A stretch of 7,450 bases of DNA from Jatrophihabitans sp. (lineage in GTDB: Bacteria > Actinomycetota > Actinomycetes > Mycobacteriales > Jatrophihabitantaceae), in NCBI GenBank assembly GCA_025966255.1, contig JAOPVG010000420.1:1-7450 (forward strand), in the 5' to 3' direction. This document shows, in pieces, positions 5,187 to 7,450 of the stretch (positions within the stretch are counted from its first letter, which is position 1; each line of letters opens with the position of its first letter). A program made the position numbers and the translations under genes. The notes below the pieces were generated by a model. It was not told the origin of the DNA. It made no database searches and was given only the letters and a program-made list of their open reading frames with translations.

Positions 5187-6788
5187 GTGGGTGTCGCAGA
5201 CTGGTTCCTGAGCGCGTACGGACGCGGCAATCCCGCAACCCAGTTGGATCGCCGTCACAGCGACGGGCTGGCCTGGTCGGCCGGCAACGACGTGCGGCCC
5301 CTGATCCACGGCGCAACGTACTTCCCGGAGCTGTTGCGTTGCGTACGCCAGCTGCGCAGCGGTGATCTGCTGCTGTTCACGGATTGGCGGGGCGATCCCG
5401 ACGAGCGGCTGGACGGGCCGGGAACCGAGGTGTCCCGCGTGCTGTGTGATGCGGCGCGGCGCGGGGTCGTCGTCAAAGGCCTGATCTGGCGCTCGCATCT
5501 GGACCGCCTCTCCTTCAGCGAGCAACAGAACCGGCATCTCGGCGAGGACATCGAGGCGGCCGGCGGTGAATGCCTGCTGGACATGCGGGTTCGTCCGGGC
5601 GGCTCGCACCATCAGAAGTTCGTCGTTCTGCGCCATCCCGGACGCCCGGACCTGGACGTGGCCTTCGTCGGTGGCATCGATCTGTGCCACAGCCGCAACG
5701 ACGGTCCCGACCATGATGGGGACCCGCGCCCGCAACCGATGGCCAAGGTCTACGGCCCTCGACCGCCATGGCATGACGTCCAACTCGCCGTCCGGGGCCC
5801 GGCCGTCGGCGACATCGAGACGGTCTTCCGGGAACGCTGGAACGATCCGCAGCCGCTGACCCGCAACCCGATCGACGCCATCAGCGAGCGGCTCCGCCAC
5901 GACGATCACACCCCCGGTCGGCTGCCCCCTCAGGCGCCCGATCCCGAGCCGCGCGGCACGCAATTGACGCAGCTACTTCGCACCTATCCCAACCGTCGCC
6001 GCGGCTACCCGTTCGCTCCCCGCGGCGAACGCAGCGTCGCGCGCGCCTACAACCACGTCATCCCTCGCGCTCATCGGCTGATCTACCTGGAGGACCAGTA
6101 CCTGTGGTCGGCCGAGGTCGTCGACTGCTTCGCTGAGGCGCTCATCGCCGATGCGGGCCTGCGCCTGGTCGCGGTCATCCCCCACTACCCCGACCAGGAC
6201 GGCCGGCTGAGCCTGCCACTCAACCTCGTCGGCCGCGTCCAGGCCCTCGCCAAGCTCGACGCGGCCGGCCCGGACCGAGTCGCGATCTATGGAGTCGAGA
6301 ACCATGCGGGCACGCCGGTATACGTCCACGCGAAGGTCTGCATCGTCGACGACGTCTGGGCCTCGGTCGGCTCGGACAATGTCAATCGCCGCTCCTGGAC
6401 GCACGACTCCGAGCTCTCCTGCGCGGTCGTGGACGCCGAGTTGGACGAGCGGGAACCCCGCGTCGTCGACCGATTCGGCGATGGCGCCCGGAGGTTCGCC
6501 CGCGAACTACGGCTCGAGCTTTCCCGCGAACATCTCGACCGTGCCGCCGGCGACGACACCGACCTGCTCGATCCGAGCAGCGCGTTCGAGGCGTTTGCTG
6601 ACAGCGCGGCGAACCTGCAGCGCTGGCACGACGGCGGACGGACCGGCCCCCGACCCCCCGGTCGCCTGCGGCCCTATGTGAGGCCGACGCTCTCTCGAGC
6701 CACGCGGGCGTGGGCGACGCCGCTGTACCGTGTCCTCCCCGACCCCGACGGTCGACCCGTCAGCCTCCGTCTCCGGCACGCGTTCTGA
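5187..6788 (+). CDS. Phospholipase D family protein with two HKD motifs
   Basis: A 533-residue member of the PLD/cardiolipin-synthase superfamily, which hydrolyses or transfers phosphodiesters through a paired-histidine active site. The N-terminal block (DWFLSAYGRGNPATQLD, HGATYF 41-46, FTDWRGDPDERL 64-75) is what I expect of actinobacterial PLD-like proteins and supports the GTG start. HKD motif 1 is HHQKFVVL (141-148; H142, K144), followed by GGIDLCHSR (162-170). Its usual Asp is replaced by Arg149, with acidic residues further on at D155/D157. HKD motif 2 is HAKVCIVD (381-388; H381, K383, D388), followed by GSDNVNRRSW and E409. ED in LEDQYLW (301-307) is typical of the segment before the second domain. 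No signal peptide or membrane helix is seen, so it is probably cytoplasmic or peripheral. It lies 42 nt after the propeller gene and may be cotranscribed. A hairpin follows the stop. Substrate unknown: phospholipid or another phosphodiester. Confidence 0.87.
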   Translation: MGVADWFLSAYGRGNPATQLDRRHSDGLAWSAGNDVRPLIHGATYFPELLRCVRQLRSGDLLLFTDWRGDPDERLDGPGTEVSRVLCDAARRGVVVKGLIWRSHLDRLSFSEQQNRHLGEDIEAAGGECLLDMRVRPGGSHHQKFVVLRHPGRPDLDVAFVGGIDLCHSRNDGPDHDGDPRPQPMAKVYGPRPPWHDVQLAVRGPAVGDIETVFRERWNDPQPLTRNPIDAISERLRHDDHTPGRLPPQAPDPEPRGTQLTQLLRTYPNRRRGYPFAPRGERSVARAYNHVIPRAHRLIYLEDQYLWSAEVVDCFAEALIADAGLRLVAVIPHYPDQDGRLSLPLNLVGRVQALAKLDAAGPDRVAIYGVENHAGTPVYVHAKVCIVDDVWASVGSDNVNRRSWTHDSELSCAVVDAELDEREPRVVDRFGDGARRFARELRLELSREHLDRAAGDDTDLLDPSSAFEAFADSAANLQRWHDGGRTGPRPPGRLRPYVRPTLSRATRAWATPLYRVLPDPDGRPVSLRLRHAF

Positions 6789-6800
6789 GATTCTTGTCAG

Positions 6801-6819
6801 CCCGGTCGTCTCGATCGGG
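6801..6819 (+). terminator. GC-rich hairpin after the PLD gene
   Basis: CCCGGTCG (6801-6808) and CGATCGGG (6812-6819) form an 8-bp stem with one G-U wobble and a TCT loop, 12 nt after the PLD stop. No U-run follows, which is common for actinobacterial terminators. It separates the PLD gene from the small coiled-coil gene. The 3-nt loop is tight but workable. Confidence 0.5.
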
Positions 6820-6868
6820 AGCGTTGTGAGTACGAGCCGACAGTTGAGCCGATCAGAAGGGACGCACG

Positions 6869-7111
6869 ATGGCGGACAGGTCTGAACAGGAGAGCCTCCG
6901 GCAAGAGCTGCAGGACGTCGAGGCCGAGATCGCCGAGCAGCGCAAGCTCATCGACGATCTCCGGTCCCAAGTGGGCGGCGAGGGCGCCGGCGCAATGGAT
7001 GCCGAGGACGTCGCCGCGATCTTGACGAATGTCGAGGAGATCGAGGGCGTCCTGGAGGGCCTGGAGCAGCGTCGCGAAGGGATCCGCCGGCAACTCGGCG
7101 AGCAGCAGTAA
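6869..7111 (+). CDS. Small acidic coiled-coil protein (80 residues)
   Basis: A short, highly charged protein with no cysteine, no signal peptide and no membrane segment. Residues about 5-35 (ESLRQELQDVEAEIAEQRKL and on) and about 53-78 (TNVEEIEGVLEGLEQRREGI and on) show heptad spacing of Leu/Ile/Val and look like two coiled-coil helices joined by a Gly/Ala-rich turn with an acidic segment (VGGEGAGAMDAED, 35-47). It is therefore probably a helical hairpin or dimer. The start has a good Shine-Dalgarno, AGAAGGGA at 6855-6862. It follows a terminator-like hairpin and is separated by 87 nt from the CMD gene, which has its own candidate promoter, so it is likely a single-gene transcript. I recall similar small proteins in other actinobacteria but know no function. 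Scaffold, adaptor or stress-related roles are only guesses. Confidence 0.75.
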   Translation: MADRSEQESLRQELQDVEAEIAEQRKLIDDLRSQVGGEGAGAMDAEDVAAILTNVEEIEGVLEGLEQRREGIRRQLGEQQ

Positions 7112-7132
7112 CCGGTCAGTCGCCTTCGTTGC

Positions 7133-7159
7133 TGTCACATCCCGCCGAGCGATTCCGTC
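7133..7159 (+). promoter_or_regulatory. ECF41 (SigJ-like) sigma-factor promoter for the CMD gene
   Basis: TGTCACA at 7133-7139, a 16-nt spacer and CGTC at 7156-7159 match exactly the -35/-10 motif I recall for ECF41-group sigma factors. Those regulators are typically encoded next to a COE gene (carboxymuconolactone decarboxylase, oxidoreductase or epimerase) and drive it. The gene immediately downstream is a carboxymuconolactone decarboxylase. Transcription would start near 7165-7168, leaving a leader of about 31-34 nt that contains AGGAG at 7188-7192, 6 nt before the ATG. The motif overlaps no coding sequence. The sigma factor itself is not in the window and would be expected just downstream. 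Confidence 0.72.
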
Positions 7160-7198
7160 AGAGGTGGGTAACCATCAGCAACGGCATAGGAGCTCACC

Positions 7199-7450
7199 AT
7201 GGATGCCCGCTTGAACCTCTTCGGCAGCCCGGACGCAGCCAAGATCCTGACGTACTTCGCTTCGGCAGGCAGGGTGGCCTCGGCCTCGACGCTGCCCGCC
7301 GCGACGCAGGAACTGGTGAAGATCCGCGCCAGTCAGATCAACGGCTGCGGCTTCTGCACCGACATGCACACCAAAGACGCCGCGCACGCCGGCGAGACCT
7401 CGGTGCGCCTCAACCTGATCGCGAGCTGGCGAGAGGCCACCGTGTTCACC
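7199..7450 (+). CDS. Carboxymuconolactone decarboxylase family (AhpD-like) protein, partial
   Basis: The first 84 codons of a gene cut by the window edge. The translation begins MDARLNLFGSPDAAK and includes LPAATQELVKIRASQINGCG followed by FCTDMH. The motif C50-G-F-C53-T-D-M-H57 is the CxxC...H signature of the AhpD/CMD fold; in AhpD the two cysteines and nearby His perform thiol-dependent peroxidase or disulfide reductase chemistry. The following block (AAHAGETSVRLNL) is typical of a widespread actinobacterial subfamily of about 150-170 residues, so roughly half is present. AGGAG at 7188-7192, 6 nt upstream, fixes the start. The ECF41-type promoter upstream suggests it is the COE partner of a SigJ-like sigma factor. 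Likely role: redox or peroxide defence or a related decarboxylase-like activity; the exact substrate is unknown. Confidence 0.9.
   Translation, partial: MDARLNLFGSPDAAKILTYFASAGRVASASTLPAATQELVKIRASQINGCGFCTDMHTKDAAHAGETSVRLNLIASWREATVFT

Noticed and set aside
1681..6865. The decamer GAAGGGACGC at 1681-1690, 2703-2712 and 6856-6865
   Set aside because: Two copies lie in ribosome-binding regions and one is inside the PEPCK-like coding sequence. Purine-rich ribosome sites make this recurrence unremarkable and no flanking similarity exists.
7161..7171. GTGGGTA as a SigF/SigB-like -10 before the CMD gene
   Set aside because: No GGTT/GTTT element at the required distance; the ECF41 motif explains the region better.

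Overview
The window is GC-rich DNA (roughly two-thirds G+C by eye) with strong third-position G/C bias, GGAG/AGGAG-type ribosome binding sites, GTG start use and actinobacterial-type protein families. It is most likely chromosomal DNA of an actinomycete (phylum Actinomycetota). I cannot place it more finely. There is no sign of a mobile element, CRISPR array, tRNA or rRNA.

Layout, left to right. Positions 1-150 hold no gene I can support, but carry a candidate DNA-damage (RecA-NDp/PafBC-type) promoter just before a helix-hairpin-helix DNA glycosylase of the AlkA kind (151-1017, +). A small unrecognised protein (1025-1507, -) converges on it, 7 bp away. The divergent interval 1508-1700 carries a perfect 10-bp inverted repeat in front of a 616-residue phosphoenolpyruvate carboxykinase (PEPCK) homologue (1701-3551, +). 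That homologue keeps the family architecture but has lost two of the three protein ligands of the catalytic Mn2+ and the P-loop cysteine. Next come a secreted BNR/Asp-box beta-propeller protein (3657-5144, +) and a two-HKD phospholipase D family protein that starts with GTG (5187-6788, +), followed by a GC-rich hairpin. An 80-residue acidic coiled-coil protein follows (6869-7111, +). The window ends inside a carboxymuconolactone decarboxylase (CMD/AhpD-like) gene (7199 onward, +).

The genes look like a string of separately controlled housekeeping and accessory functions (DNA repair, central carbon metabolism, secreted propeller, lipid or phosphodiester chemistry, redox) and not one pathway. 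The three most informative signals are: a match to the promoter motif recalled for ECF41 (SigJ-like) sigma factors, TGTCACA-N16-CGTC, upstream of the CMD gene; the active-site substitutions in the PEPCK homologue; and the repair-type promoter in front of the glycosylase. I did not find a convincing undescribed multi-gene system here.
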